From contig NZ_JACBXD010000017.1 of the NCBI RefSeq assembly GCF_013870525.1, forward strand, positions 1-64,000: a stretch of 64,000 bases of DNA, written 5' to 3'. Below, one piece after another: positions 12,319-19,642 of this stretch. A model generated the notes under the pieces. It did no database searches, was not told where the DNA came from, and saw only the letters and a list, made by a program, of their open reading frames with translations. The translations under genes were made by a program, and so were the position numbers. This DNA is from Amycolatopsis pittospori (lineage in GTDB: Bacteria; Actinomycetota; Actinomycetes; Mycobacteriales; Pseudonocardiaceae). Positions within the stretch are counted from its first letter, which is position 1, and every line of letters starts with the position of its first letter.

Positions 12319-13245
12319 GTGAACACCCCCGCCGTCGAGATCACCGGGCTGGTGAAACGCTACGGATCCACCACCGCGGTCGATGGACTCGACCTGCGGA
12401 TGGAACGTGGCACGCTGCTCGCTCTGCTCGGCCCGAACGGGGCCGGCAAGACCACCACCGTCGAGATCTGCGAAGGTTTCCTGCGGCCTGACGGCGGCGA
12501 AGTGCGAGTGCTGGGCATGGACCCGTCGAAGGACGGACCGGCGCTGCGGCCGCGGATCGGCGTGATGCCGCAAGGCGGCGGCGCGTATCCCGGCGTCCGC
12601 GCCGACGAGATGCTCGGCCTGGTCGCCGCGTGCGCCGCGAACCCGCTCGATCCCGCGTGGCTGCTGGACATCCTCGGACTCGCGGCGGCACGCAAGACGC
12701 CGTTCAAGCGGCTCTCCGGCGGGCAGCAGCAACGGCTCTCGCTCGCCTGCGCGCTCGTCGGACGTCCGGAACTGCTCTTCCTCGACGAGCCGACCGCGGG
12801 GATGGACCCGCAGGCCCGGCGGCTGGTGTGGGATCTGCTCGGCGCCCTGCGCGCCGACGGCGTCAGCGTCCTGCTCACCACGCATCTGATGGAGGAGGCC
12901 GAAACGCTGGCCGACACCGTGGTGATCGTGGACCACGGCAAGGTCGTCGTCGAAGGGTCTCCGCAGTCTCTGACCGTCGAGGCCGGTGAGGCCGCGCAGC
13001 TGCGCTTCAAGGCGCGTACGCGGCTCGACACCGGCCTGCTGACCGCGGCCCTGCCCGAGGGACACCTCGTGCACGAGTCCGCGCCGGGGACGTACCTCGT
13101 CGAAGGCGCGATCGACCCGCAGGTGGTGTCGACGGTGACGGCGTGGTGCGCGCAGCAGGGCGTCATGCCCGAGGAACTGCAGGTCGGCAGGCGCACGCTG
13201 GAAGAGGTCTTCCTGGAGCTGACCGGACGGGAACTGCGCGCATGA
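12319..13245 (+). CDS. ABC transporter ATP-binding protein (DrrA-like exporter type)
   Basis: 308 residues. Walker A is GPNGAGKTTT, the signature is RLSGGQQQRLSLA, and Walker B is LLFLDEPTAGMD followed by the switch histidine in LLTTHLMEEAE. A C-terminal extension of about 90 residues is usual for DrrA/CcmA-type exporters. The gene overlaps its permease by four bases (ATGA) and lies 19 bp after the mptB-like gene. The matching M. tuberculosis pair (Rv1457c/Rv1458c region) is of unknown substrate; a cell-envelope role is only inferred from the neighbours. Confidence 0.93.
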   Translation: MNTPAVEITGLVKRYGSTTAVDGLDLRMERGTLLALLGPNGAGKTTTVEICEGFLRPDGGEVRVLGMDPSKDGPALRPRIGVMPQGGGAYPGVRADEMLGLVAACAANPLDPAWLLDILGLAAARKTPFKRLSGGQQQRLSLACALVGRPELLFLDEPTAGMDPQARRLVWDLLGALRADGVSVLLTTHLMEEAETLADTVVIVDHGKVVVEGSPQSLTVEAGEAAQLRFKARTRLDTGLLTAALPEGHLVHESAPGTYLVEGAIDPQVVSTVTAWCAQQGVMPEELQVGRRTLEEVFLELTGRELRA

Positions 13246-14051
13246 CGACTCTGCCCACGCCGCCTGCGCCGCGGTTCGCCGCGGGCACGTTCACTCCGGC
13301 CCCCGGTCGCGGTTCGCTCGGCAAGATGCTGCGCACGCACGCGAAGGTCGAGGCGAGCCTGACCCTGCGCCACGGTGAGCAGATCCTGCTGACCCTGCTC
13401 ATCCCGCTCGCGCTGCTGATCGGCCTGTCGCTGCTGGACATCCTGCCGTCGTCGCAGCTCGGTTCGGCGTCCAAAGTGGACTGGATCACGCCGAGGATCC
13501 TGGCGCTCGCGGTGATGTCGTCCGCGTTCACCGGACAGGCCATCGCACTCGGCTTCGACCGCCGTTATGGCGTCCTCAAACGACTTTCCGCCACCGCGCT
13601 GCCCCGCTGGCTCCTCGTCGCCGGCCGGGTCGCCGCCGCGCTCGTGGTGGTCGCGCTGCAGGCCGTCATCCTCGGTGTGGTGGCCGCGCTGCTCGGCTGG
13701 TCGCCGTCGCTCGGCGGAATCCTCGGCGCGATCCCGTTCCTGGTCATCGGCACGTTCGCGTTCGGCGCGCTGGGGCTGCTGCTCGGCGGGGCGCTGCGCG
13801 CGGAAGCCGTGCTGGCGCTGGCGAACATCGTCTGGTTCGTACTGTTGCTCGCGGGCGGCATCCTGCTGGCGCCGTCGACCATGCCGTCGGGGGTGGCGGC
13901 GATCGTCGAGCTACTGCCCTCCGGCGCGCTCGCCGAAGGGCTGCGCTCGGTACTGCTGGACGGCTCGTTCGGCTGGAAACCGTTCGCCGTCCTCGTCGGC
14001 TGGGGCGTCGTCGCCGGCGCCTTGGCGAGCAAGACCACGAAGCTCACCTGA
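13242..14051 (+). CDS. ABC-2 type transporter permease
   Basis: 269 residues with six hydrophobic segments after a polar N-terminus of about 35 residues. FDRRYGVLKRLSATALPRWLL between the second and third helices is characteristic of ABC-2 exporters. The ATG overlaps the ATPase stop (ATGA), so the pair should form one exporter with two copies of each subunit. Substrate unknown. Confidence 0.92.
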   Translation: MTTLPTPPAPRFAAGTFTPAPGRGSLGKMLRTHAKVEASLTLRHGEQILLTLLIPLALLIGLSLLDILPSSQLGSASKVDWITPRILALAVMSSAFTGQAIALGFDRRYGVLKRLSATALPRWLLVAGRVAAALVVVALQAVILGVVAALLGWSPSLGGILGAIPFLVIGTFAFGALGLLLGGALRAEAVLALANIVWFVLLLAGGILLAPSTMPSGVAAIVELLPSGALAEGLRSVLLDGSFGWKPFAVLVGWGVVAGALASKTTKLT

Positions 14052-14103
14052 GGTCGGCGACACAGCGGGAGCGGCCGGTGGAACGCTCTCAGGAACGGCG
14101 TTC

Positions 14104-14109
14104 TAGCAT
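14104..14109 (+). promoter_or_regulatory. Likely -10 box (TAGCAT), leaderless start for ctaA
   Basis: TAGCAT followed by six bases and the GTG at 14116, with no ribosome-binding site. This places the transcription start at the start codon. Confidence 0.5.
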
Positions 14110-14115
14110 CGGGCG

Positions 14116-15084
14116 GTGCCGTTCCAGAGCCTTGTAGCGCGTCTGCCGTATCCCTCGTTCGCGGTCCAGCGAGCGGTCGCGATGGCGGCGGTGATCGCCC
14201 AGGCCGGAATCGGCGTCACCGGCTCGGTCGTCCGGGTCACCGGATCGGGCCTCGGCTGCCCGACCTGGCCGCAGTGCGTCGAAGGCAGCATCGTCCCGGT
14301 GGCACACCCCGAATTCGACGCGCTCACCCAGTGGATCGAGTTCAGCAACCGGATGCTGACCGGCGTCGTCATCGCCGTCGCCGCGCTGTGCGTGATCACC
14401 GCGTGGCGCGTGCAGATCGAGCACCCGAACCGTCGTCGTCTGGTGAAGCTGGCCTGGACGATGCCCGCAGGCGTGATGCTGCAGGCCGTCGTCGGCGGGA
14501 TCACCGTGCTCGCGAAGCTCGAATGGTGGACGGTCGCGCTGCACTTCCTCGCCTCCACTCCCCTGGTGTGGCTCGCGGTCCTGCTGCTGCGCGCGTTCAA
14601 GGAAGGCGACGAGCCCGCCCGCTGGCTGATCCCGGACGCGGGCCGCAAGACGCTGATCGTGCTCGCCGTCGCGATGTGGGCCGTCCTCGTCGCGGGCACC
14701 ACGGTCACCGGTGCGGGCCCGCACGGCGGCGACCCCGGCACCCACCGGCTCCAGGCACCCATCGAGACGCTCACCCAGGTCCACGGCGGCCTGCTGGTGG
14801 CCTACCTGATCGTGCTGGCCGTGTTCGGGCTCCAGCTGATGCGCGGCAGCACGCCGAAGCAGTTGTGGCGGCGCTACACCATCGTGTGGGTCATCGCGCT
14901 CGCCCAGGGCGTCCTGGGCTCCGTGCAGTACGCGCTGGGCGTGCCGGAGGCGCTGGTCTCGTTCCACGTCCTCGGCTCCGCGGCGGTGATCATCGCGACC
15001 GCCGCACTGTGGTGTGGCTCACGCGATCGCGGTCCGGTCACTTCGGCGACCGCGCCGGACCGCGAACTGGCCACCTCGAACTGA
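14116..15084 (+). CDS. ctaA: Heme A synthase (CtaA/COX15)
   Basis: 322 residues, eight hydrophobic segments in two four-helix halves. Heme-ligand histidines are visible in WWTVALHFLASTPLVW, in PGTHRLQAP, in TLTQVHGGLLVAY and in VSFHVLGSAAV; the EFSNRMLTG segment at the first loop replaces the usual EYxHR-type motif. GLGCPTWPQC carries the conserved cysteine pair of the first extracellular loop. The enzyme oxidises heme O to heme A for the aa3 oxidase. Its partner ctaB is about 7 kb away at 22067-23047. Confidence 0.93.
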   Translation: MPFQSLVARLPYPSFAVQRAVAMAAVIAQAGIGVTGSVVRVTGSGLGCPTWPQCVEGSIVPVAHPEFDALTQWIEFSNRMLTGVVIAVAALCVITAWRVQIEHPNRRRLVKLAWTMPAGVMLQAVVGGITVLAKLEWWTVALHFLASTPLVWLAVLLLRAFKEGDEPARWLIPDAGRKTLIVLAVAMWAVLVAGTTVTGAGPHGGDPGTHRLQAPIETLTQVHGGLLVAYLIVLAVFGLQLMRGSTPKQLWRRYTIVWVIALAQGVLGSVQYALGVPEALVSFHVLGSAAVIIATAALWCGSRDRGPVTSATAPDRELATSN

Positions 15085-15198
15085 CCCTCCGGCAAACCGG
15101 ACGTAACCCCCGGGCGGGGTGCTCGCCAGACGCTGCCCTTACGCTGCGTCCGGTGCCCCACACGGGGGTCACCACCGAGTCGAGGCACGAGGTGTCGC

Positions 15199-16146
15199 AT
15201 GACCGCCAGCACGGAGCCGGACGCACCGGCCAGTCAATCCAAGCCCCTGATCTCCCACCGCAGAGGGTCCGGGGAGATGCTGATACTCAAGACCTTCCTG
15301 CTGGTCCCGTTCGTCGCACTGCTCGCCGCCGTCCCGATCGTGTGGGGCTGGGGCATGACCTGGGTCGATCTCGTGCTGGCGGCCGTGTTCTACACCATCG
15401 GGACGCTCGGCGTGACCGTCGGCTACCACCGCTACTTCACGCACGGCGCCTTCAAGGCCGGCCGTCCGCTGCGGATCGCGCTCGCCATCGCGGGGAGTTT
15501 CGCGGTGCAGGGCTCGGTCATCTTCTGGGTCGCCAGCCACCGTCGTCACCATGCCTTCGCCGACCGCGAAGGCGACCCGCACTCCCCCTGGCTGTTCGGG
15601 ACCTCGCCCGGCGCGCTGCTGCGCGGATTCTGGCACGCGCATATGGGCTGGATGTTCAGCCGTGAGGTGACCAACTACGAGCGGTTCGCCCCGGATCTGG
15701 TGGCCGACAAGGATCTTCGCGTGGTGAACCGCTACTTCTGGCTGTGGATCACGCTCAGCCTGGCGCTGCCCGCCGTACTCGGCGGGCTCATCAGCTGGTC
15801 GTGGTGGGGCGCGGTGACCGGGTTCTTCTGGGCCGGGCTGGTCCGGATCGCGTTCCTGCACCATGTCACCTGGTCGGTGAACTCGATCTGCCACATGGTC
15901 GGCGAGCGCCCGTTCGCGAGCCGCGACAAGGCGGCGAACTTCTGGCCGCTGGCGATCCTGTCCATGGGCGAGTCCTGGCACAACTCCCACCACGCCGACC
16001 CGACCTGCGCGCGCCACGGCGTCCTGCGCGGTCAGCTCGACGTCTCGGCGCGGGTGATCTGGCTGTTCGAGAAGTTCGGCTGGGCGCGGGACGTGCGGTG
16101 GCCGAAGCCCGAACGGTTGGCCGCGAAGCTCGTGAAACCCGCCTGA
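15199..16146 (+). CDS. Acyl-CoA/acyl-lipid fatty acid desaturase
   Basis: 315 residues, membrane di-iron desaturase. The three histidine boxes are GYHRYFTHG, HRRHH and HNSHH, spaced as in stearoyl-CoA (delta-9) desaturases, with paired hydrophobic segments before boxes 1 and 3. A GAGG-like site lies before the ATG. Likely introduces a double bond in membrane or mycolate-precursor acyl chains; an electron donor is not encoded nearby. A family B palindrome separates it from the convergent ATP-grasp gene. Confidence 0.92.
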   Translation: MTASTEPDAPASQSKPLISHRRGSGEMLILKTFLLVPFVALLAAVPIVWGWGMTWVDLVLAAVFYTIGTLGVTVGYHRYFTHGAFKAGRPLRIALAIAGSFAVQGSVIFWVASHRRHHAFADREGDPHSPWLFGTSPGALLRGFWHAHMGWMFSREVTNYERFAPDLVADKDLRVVNRYFWLWITLSLALPAVLGGLISWSWWGAVTGFFWAGLVRIAFLHHVTWSVNSICHMVGERPFASRDKAANFWPLAILSMGESWHNSHHADPTCARHGVLRGQLDVSARVIWLFEKFGWARDVRWPKPERLAAKLVKPA

Positions 16147-16152
16147 CCCCGG

Positions 16153-16216
16153 CGCACTTAGTCCTCTGGATGCGGTAGTTGCACACGCATCTACCGCATC
16201 CAGAGAACGAAACGCG
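16153..16216. repeat. Palindromic repeat family B, copy 1 (64 bp, imperfect)
   Basis: Inverted repeat with arms about 26 nt long, TCCTCTGGATGCGGTAG on one side and CTACCGCATCCAGAG on the other, and a degenerate outer end. It exactly fills the gap between the convergent desaturase and ATP-grasp genes. Confidence 0.85.
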
Positions 16217-17083
16217 TCAGGCGAGTTGCTGGCGGACAGCGGAGGCGAAGCGCCAGGCCGCGGACGCGTCGGTCTGGCGGAAACCGAGCGAAGGCTCGAC
16301 CAGCTCCAGTTCCAGCAGCGACGGCCTGCCGTCCGGCCCGGTGACGAGGTCGACGCGGGCGTAGAGCAGTTCCGCGCGCAGGATTCCCAGCAGCGCCGCG
16401 GTCGCGTCCAAAGTGTCTTCGGCCAGTGCGCGGAACGCCGCGGACGGCTGCACGGGCGCGAGCTTTTCCGTGACGTACAAACCGGATTCGTCGAGTTCCC
16501 GGCCGAGCATCGCGGCCTTCGAGAACGCGTGCGAGTACACGCCGCCGAAGAACACCAGCGCGAGCTCGCCTTCACTGTCCACACTGGACTGATACGGCTG
16601 GAGCAGCACGGTGTTCCCGTCGGCCTGCAGTCCGGCGAGATGGGAAGCGGCTTCGTCTCCGGCCTCGAACCGTCCGGCACCCCGGGAACCCGCACCGACG
16701 GCGGGCTTCAGCACGAATTCGCCCTTGGGCCAGCGCGGGGCCTTCTCGTCCGGCGCGATCAGGGTCGTCGGCACGACCGAGACACCCGCGTCGCCGAGTT
16801 CGGCCAGGTAGGACTTGTCGGTGTTCCACCGCACGACTTCGGCCGAATTGGACAGTGCGGGCACGGATTCGGCCCAGGACAGGAACTCGTCGCGGCGCTC
16901 GGCGTAGTCCCAGGTGGCGCGCAGGATGACGATGTCGGCGGCGCCGAAGTCGACGGTCGTGTCGTCCCAGGCGGCCCAGCGGCTCTTGAAACCGAGGTCG
17001 GCCAGCGCTTCGGGGACGGCGTGCTCGTCGCCGTCGCTCTCCGGCAGCGCGGCGCAGGCGACGAGGATCGCGGAACCGCTCAC
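16217..17083 (-). CDS. ATP-grasp domain protein of unknown substrate
   Basis: 288 residues. An N-terminal Rossmann-like part (ILVACAALPESDGDEHAVP... ATWDYAERRDEFLSWA) is followed by the ATP-grasp fold: GEFVLKPAVGAGSRGAGRF is the ATP-binding strand-loop, and LLYARVDLVTGPDGRPSLLELELVEPSLG holds the metal-binding Asp, Glu and Glu residues. It resembles RimK/glutathione-synthetase-like ligases. The start is GTG at 17083, overlapping the stop of the upstream 102-residue gene as GTGA; an upstream in-frame extension would be Arg-rich and unlikely. Substrate unknown. Confidence 0.85.
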   Translation of the reverse strand: MSGSAILVACAALPESDGDEHAVPEALADLGFKSRWAAWDDTTVDFGAADIVILRATWDYAERRDEFLSWAESVPALSNSAEVVRWNTDKSYLAELGDAGVSVVPTTLIAPDEKAPRWPKGEFVLKPAVGAGSRGAGRFEAGDEAASHLAGLQADGNTVLLQPYQSSVDSEGELALVFFGGVYSHAFSKAAMLGRELDESGLYVTEKLAPVQPSAAFRALAEDTLDATAALLGILRAELLYARVDLVTGPDGRPSLLELELVEPSLGFRQTDASAAWRFASAVRQQLA

Positions 17084-17388
17084 TTCCCGGCCATCCGGCG
17101 GCGGTGCTCGGCGCCGATCTTGGTGGCCTTCACGGTCTCGCTGTCCCATTCGGCGGGTTCGAGGTCCTCGACGGCCTCGACCAGCGCCTCGCCCGCCTCC
17201 ACGGAGGTGACGACGACGTCGCCGAGCGCGCCGTCGGCGCCCACGAGCACGACCCGGGCACCGACCCGGCCGATGTTCTCCACCACCGCGCGCGACGGCT
17301 TGCCGTGCCGCTTGACGAAGTCGCGGGCGGCCGCGACCTGGCGCGACGTGGGAGCGGCGGTCTCGGTCTTCTCTTCGGTCTCAGCCAC
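17080..17388 (-). CDS. Small conserved-looking protein coupled to ATP-grasp gene
   Basis: 102 residues, soluble, charged. An N-terminal Glu/Thr tail precedes RQVAAARDFVKRHGKPSRAVV, a segment with predicted helix, then a Gly/Val-rich core (VGARVVLVGADGALGDVVV) and an acidic helix, ending KIGAEHRRRMAGK. I do not recognise a named family. Its four-base overlap with the ATP-grasp gene suggests the two proteins act together; a peptide substrate or partner role is possible but only inferred. Confidence 0.75.
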   Translation of the reverse strand: MAETEEKTETAAPTSRQVAAARDFVKRHGKPSRAVVENIGRVGARVVLVGADGALGDVVVTSVEAGEALVEAVEDLEPAEWDSETVKATKIGAEHRRRMAGK

Positions 17389-17483
17389 GGGCCGAGCTTA
17401 ACCGCGAAAGGCCCGGGACGCGGAATAACCGTGGCGTCGGCCATAGTTGTGCCGGTCGGAACGACCTTGAACGAGGAGGATGT

Positions 17484-18455
17484 ATGCCCACCGCAGTCCA
17501 GATCCGGCGCACCGGCGGTCCCGAAGTCCTTGAGCTGTCCGAAGTCGAGGTCGGTGAGCCCGGCGCCGGGGAACTGCTGGTGGACGTCGCCGCTGCGGGC
17601 GTCAACTACATCGACACCTATCACCGCGAGGGGATCTACCCGGTCGACACCCCGTTCATCCTGGGTATGGAGGGCGCCGGGACCGTGGCCGCGGTCGGCG
17701 ACGACGTGACCGGTTTCGCCGTCGGCGACAGGGTCGCCTGGCAGGGGTCGCTCGGCAGCTACGCCCAGCGCCGGCTGCTCCCCGCCACGATCGCGGTGAA
17801 GATCCCGGACGGCGTGACCGAGGAGACCGCCGCCGCGACGATGCTCCAGGGCGTCACCGCGCACGCGCTGATCGCCTCGACCTACGAGGTCAAGGCGGGC
17901 GACGACGTCCTCATCCACGCCGCCGCCGGCGGGATGGGCCTGCTGCTGGTCCAGCTCGCCAAGGCCCGCGGCGCCCGGGTGATCGGCACCGTCTCCACCG
18001 ACGAGAAGGCGGCACTCGCCAAGGAGGCGGGCGCGGACGACGTCATCCGCTACGACCAGGTCGACTTCGCCGAGGCCGCGCGTGATCTCACCGATGGCAA
18101 GGGTGTCGCGGTGGTCTACGACGGCGTCGGCAAGTCCACTGTGGACGGCAGCCTGGCGAGCCTGAAGATCCGCGGTCTGCTCGCGCTCTACGGCGCGGCC
18201 AGCGGCCCGGTGCCGCCGATCGACCCGCAACTGCTCAACCGCAGCGGCTCGGTCTACCTCACCCGGCCGACCTCCGCGCATTACGTGCTCACCCGCGAGG
18301 AACTGGAGTGGCGGGTGAACGAACTGTTCACCGCCGTCGGGGACGGCTCGCTGAACATCCGGATCGGTGGCCGCTACCCGCTGGCCGACGCCCGCCAGGC
18401 GCACGAGGACCTGCAGGGGCGTCGGACCACCGGCAAGCTCCTCCTGATCCCGTGA
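17484..18455 (+). CDS. qor: NADPH:quinone oxidoreductase (zinc-free MDR family)
   Basis: 323 residues. The N-terminal GroES-like domain is followed by a Rossmann domain with DVLIHAAAGGMGLLLVQLAKARGA as nucleotide-binding loop. The cysteine and histidine zinc ligands of alcohol dehydrogenases are missing, and VNYIDTYHREGIYP is the quinone-oxidoreductase signature. The ATG has GAGGA close upstream. Probably reduces quinones or enals with NADPH. The stop overlaps the following GNAT start as GTGA. Confidence 0.92.
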   Translation: MPTAVQIRRTGGPEVLELSEVEVGEPGAGELLVDVAAAGVNYIDTYHREGIYPVDTPFILGMEGAGTVAAVGDDVTGFAVGDRVAWQGSLGSYAQRRLLPATIAVKIPDGVTEETAAATMLQGVTAHALIASTYEVKAGDDVLIHAAAGGMGLLLVQLAKARGARVIGTVSTDEKAALAKEAGADDVIRYDQVDFAEAARDLTDGKGVAVVYDGVGKSTVDGSLASLKIRGLLALYGAASGPVPPIDPQLLNRSGSVYLTRPTSAHYVLTREELEWRVNELFTAVGDGSLNIRIGGRYPLADARQAHEDLQGRRTTGKLLLIP

Positions 18456-18988
18456 CCGTGGTCTGGCCGGAGCAGGTCCGGCTCACCGGGGATGGTCTCG
18501 TGCTGCGCGACTGGGTCGAGGACGACGTCCCGTTCATGCCCGGCCTGTTCGACAACCCGGCCGTCGCGCGCTTCACGCCGTTGCCGTCCCCGTTCGACGA
18601 GGTGGCGGCGAAGGGGCACTACGAGAAGGGCCTCCTACGCCGCTCGGAAGGCTCGGGCCGGCGGCTCGCCATCACGATCGACGGCGGCGAACCGCTCGGC
18701 GAAGTAGTGGTGTTCCTGCATGAAGACGGCTTCGTCGAGCTCGGCTACGCGGTCGGCCCGGCCCACCGCGGACAGGACCTCGCGGCGCGGTCTCTCCGGG
18801 TGCTCACCGCGTACGCGCTGGAGCTCGGACTCGAGCCGCTCCGGCTGAAGATCGACACGCAGAACGCGGCGAGCGAGGCCGTCGCGCGCCGCGTCGGTTA
18901 CTCCCCGGCCGACGTGCCGCTGGAGACCAAGGTCGAGAAGGGTATCGAGATCACCCTGCGCACCTGGGAGTACTCCGGGACCTCCTGA
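18452..18988 (+). CDS. GNAT acetyltransferase (RimJ/RimL-like)
   Basis: 178 residues. LRDWVEDDVPFMPGLFDNPAV at the start, then the acetyl-CoA loop in GYAVGPAHRGQDLAARSL and the closing LKIDTQNAASEAVARRVGY are typical of the GNAT_3 group that modifies N-termini or small amines. The GTG start overlaps the qor stop. A family A palindrome follows directly. Substrate unknown. Confidence 0.88.
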   Translation: MTVVWPEQVRLTGDGLVLRDWVEDDVPFMPGLFDNPAVARFTPLPSPFDEVAAKGHYEKGLLRRSEGSGRRLAITIDGGEPLGEVVVFLHEDGFVELGYAVGPAHRGQDLAARSLRVLTAYALELGLEPLRLKIDTQNAASEAVARRVGYSPADVPLETKVEKGIEITLRTWEYSGTS

Positions 18989-18990
18989 AA

Positions 18991-19045
18991 GTCCGTGAAG
19001 GCCTCCTTGAGGGACCCTGGGTCCCTCAAGGAGGCCTTCACGGAC
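18991..19045. repeat. Palindromic repeat family A, copy 2 (55 bp, perfect)
   Basis: Base-for-base identical to the copy at 3997-4051. It lies between the convergent GNAT and FKBP genes, two bases after one stop and 11 bases from the other, as expected for a bidirectional terminator. Confidence 0.9.
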
Positions 19046-19056
19046 TTCGGGGCGAA

Positions 19057-19629
19057 TCAGTTCGTGGGGGCCGGCACCGAAACCGCGTCGGTGACGAAGA
19101 CCAGGGTCTCGTTCGGCGCGATGCCGCGACCGCCCTCGCCGTAACCGAGGTCCGGCGGGATGATCAGCAGCCGCCGCGCGCCCTGCTTGATCCCGTCGAG
19201 GCCGGTGTCCCAGCCCTGGATGACCATGCCGGCGCCGAGCGTGAGGTCGAACGGCTCGCCGCGGTCGAAGGAGCTGTCCAGCTTCTGCTTGTTGGACCAG
19301 GTGACCAGCGTGTAGTTCATCTTCAGCTGGGCGCCGGATTTGGCGCCCTCACCGGTGCCGGGCTCGAGGTCCTTGGTGATGAGCTTCTTCGGCGGGTCGC
19401 AGTCGTCCGGGATGGTGATGGTCGGCGCCTCGCCGAACTTCCCGGTGGTCTTGACGTCGTCGGCCGTGCACTCCTTGCCCTTCGGGGCGGCCGGGGCCGA
19501 CGACGAAGCCGAGGCGGGAGCCGCTCCGGAGGTCTGCTGGCCGGAACCGGCGGTGTTCTGCTTATCGCCACAGGCCGCCAGGGCGAGGACGCCCGCGCCG
19601 ATGACCACGATCTTGCCGAATGTGCGCAT
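19057..19629 (-). CDS. FKBP-type peptidyl-prolyl isomerase lipoprotein
   Basis: 190 residues. The signal peptide ends in the lipobox LAAC with Cys20, so the mature protein should be anchored outside the membrane. A Ser/Ala/Pro-rich linker (about 21-55) precedes the FKBP domain: LKMNYTLVTWSNKQKLDSSF, GAGMVIQGWDTGLDGIKQG and IPPDLGYGEGGRG are the conserved strands. Likely helps fold secreted proteins. ATG at 19629, preceded by TAAGGT seven bases upstream and no ribosome-binding site. Confidence 0.92.
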   Translation of the reverse strand: MRTFGKIVVIGAGVLALAACGDKQNTAGSGQQTSGAAPASASSSAPAAPKGKECTADDVKTTGKFGEAPTITIPDDCDPPKKLITKDLEPGTGEGAKSGAQLKMNYTLVTWSNKQKLDSSFDRGEPFDLTLGAGMVIQGWDTGLDGIKQGARRLLIIPPDLGYGEGGRGIAPNETLVFVTDAVSVPAPTN

Positions 19630-19636
19630 GCGGCCG

Positions 19637-19642
19637 ACCTTA
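19637..19642 (-). promoter_or_regulatory. Likely -10 box (TAAGGT), leaderless start for FKBP gene
   Basis: On the minus strand TAAGGT is followed by seven bases and then the ATG at 19629, with no Shine-Dalgarno sequence. Confidence 0.5.
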
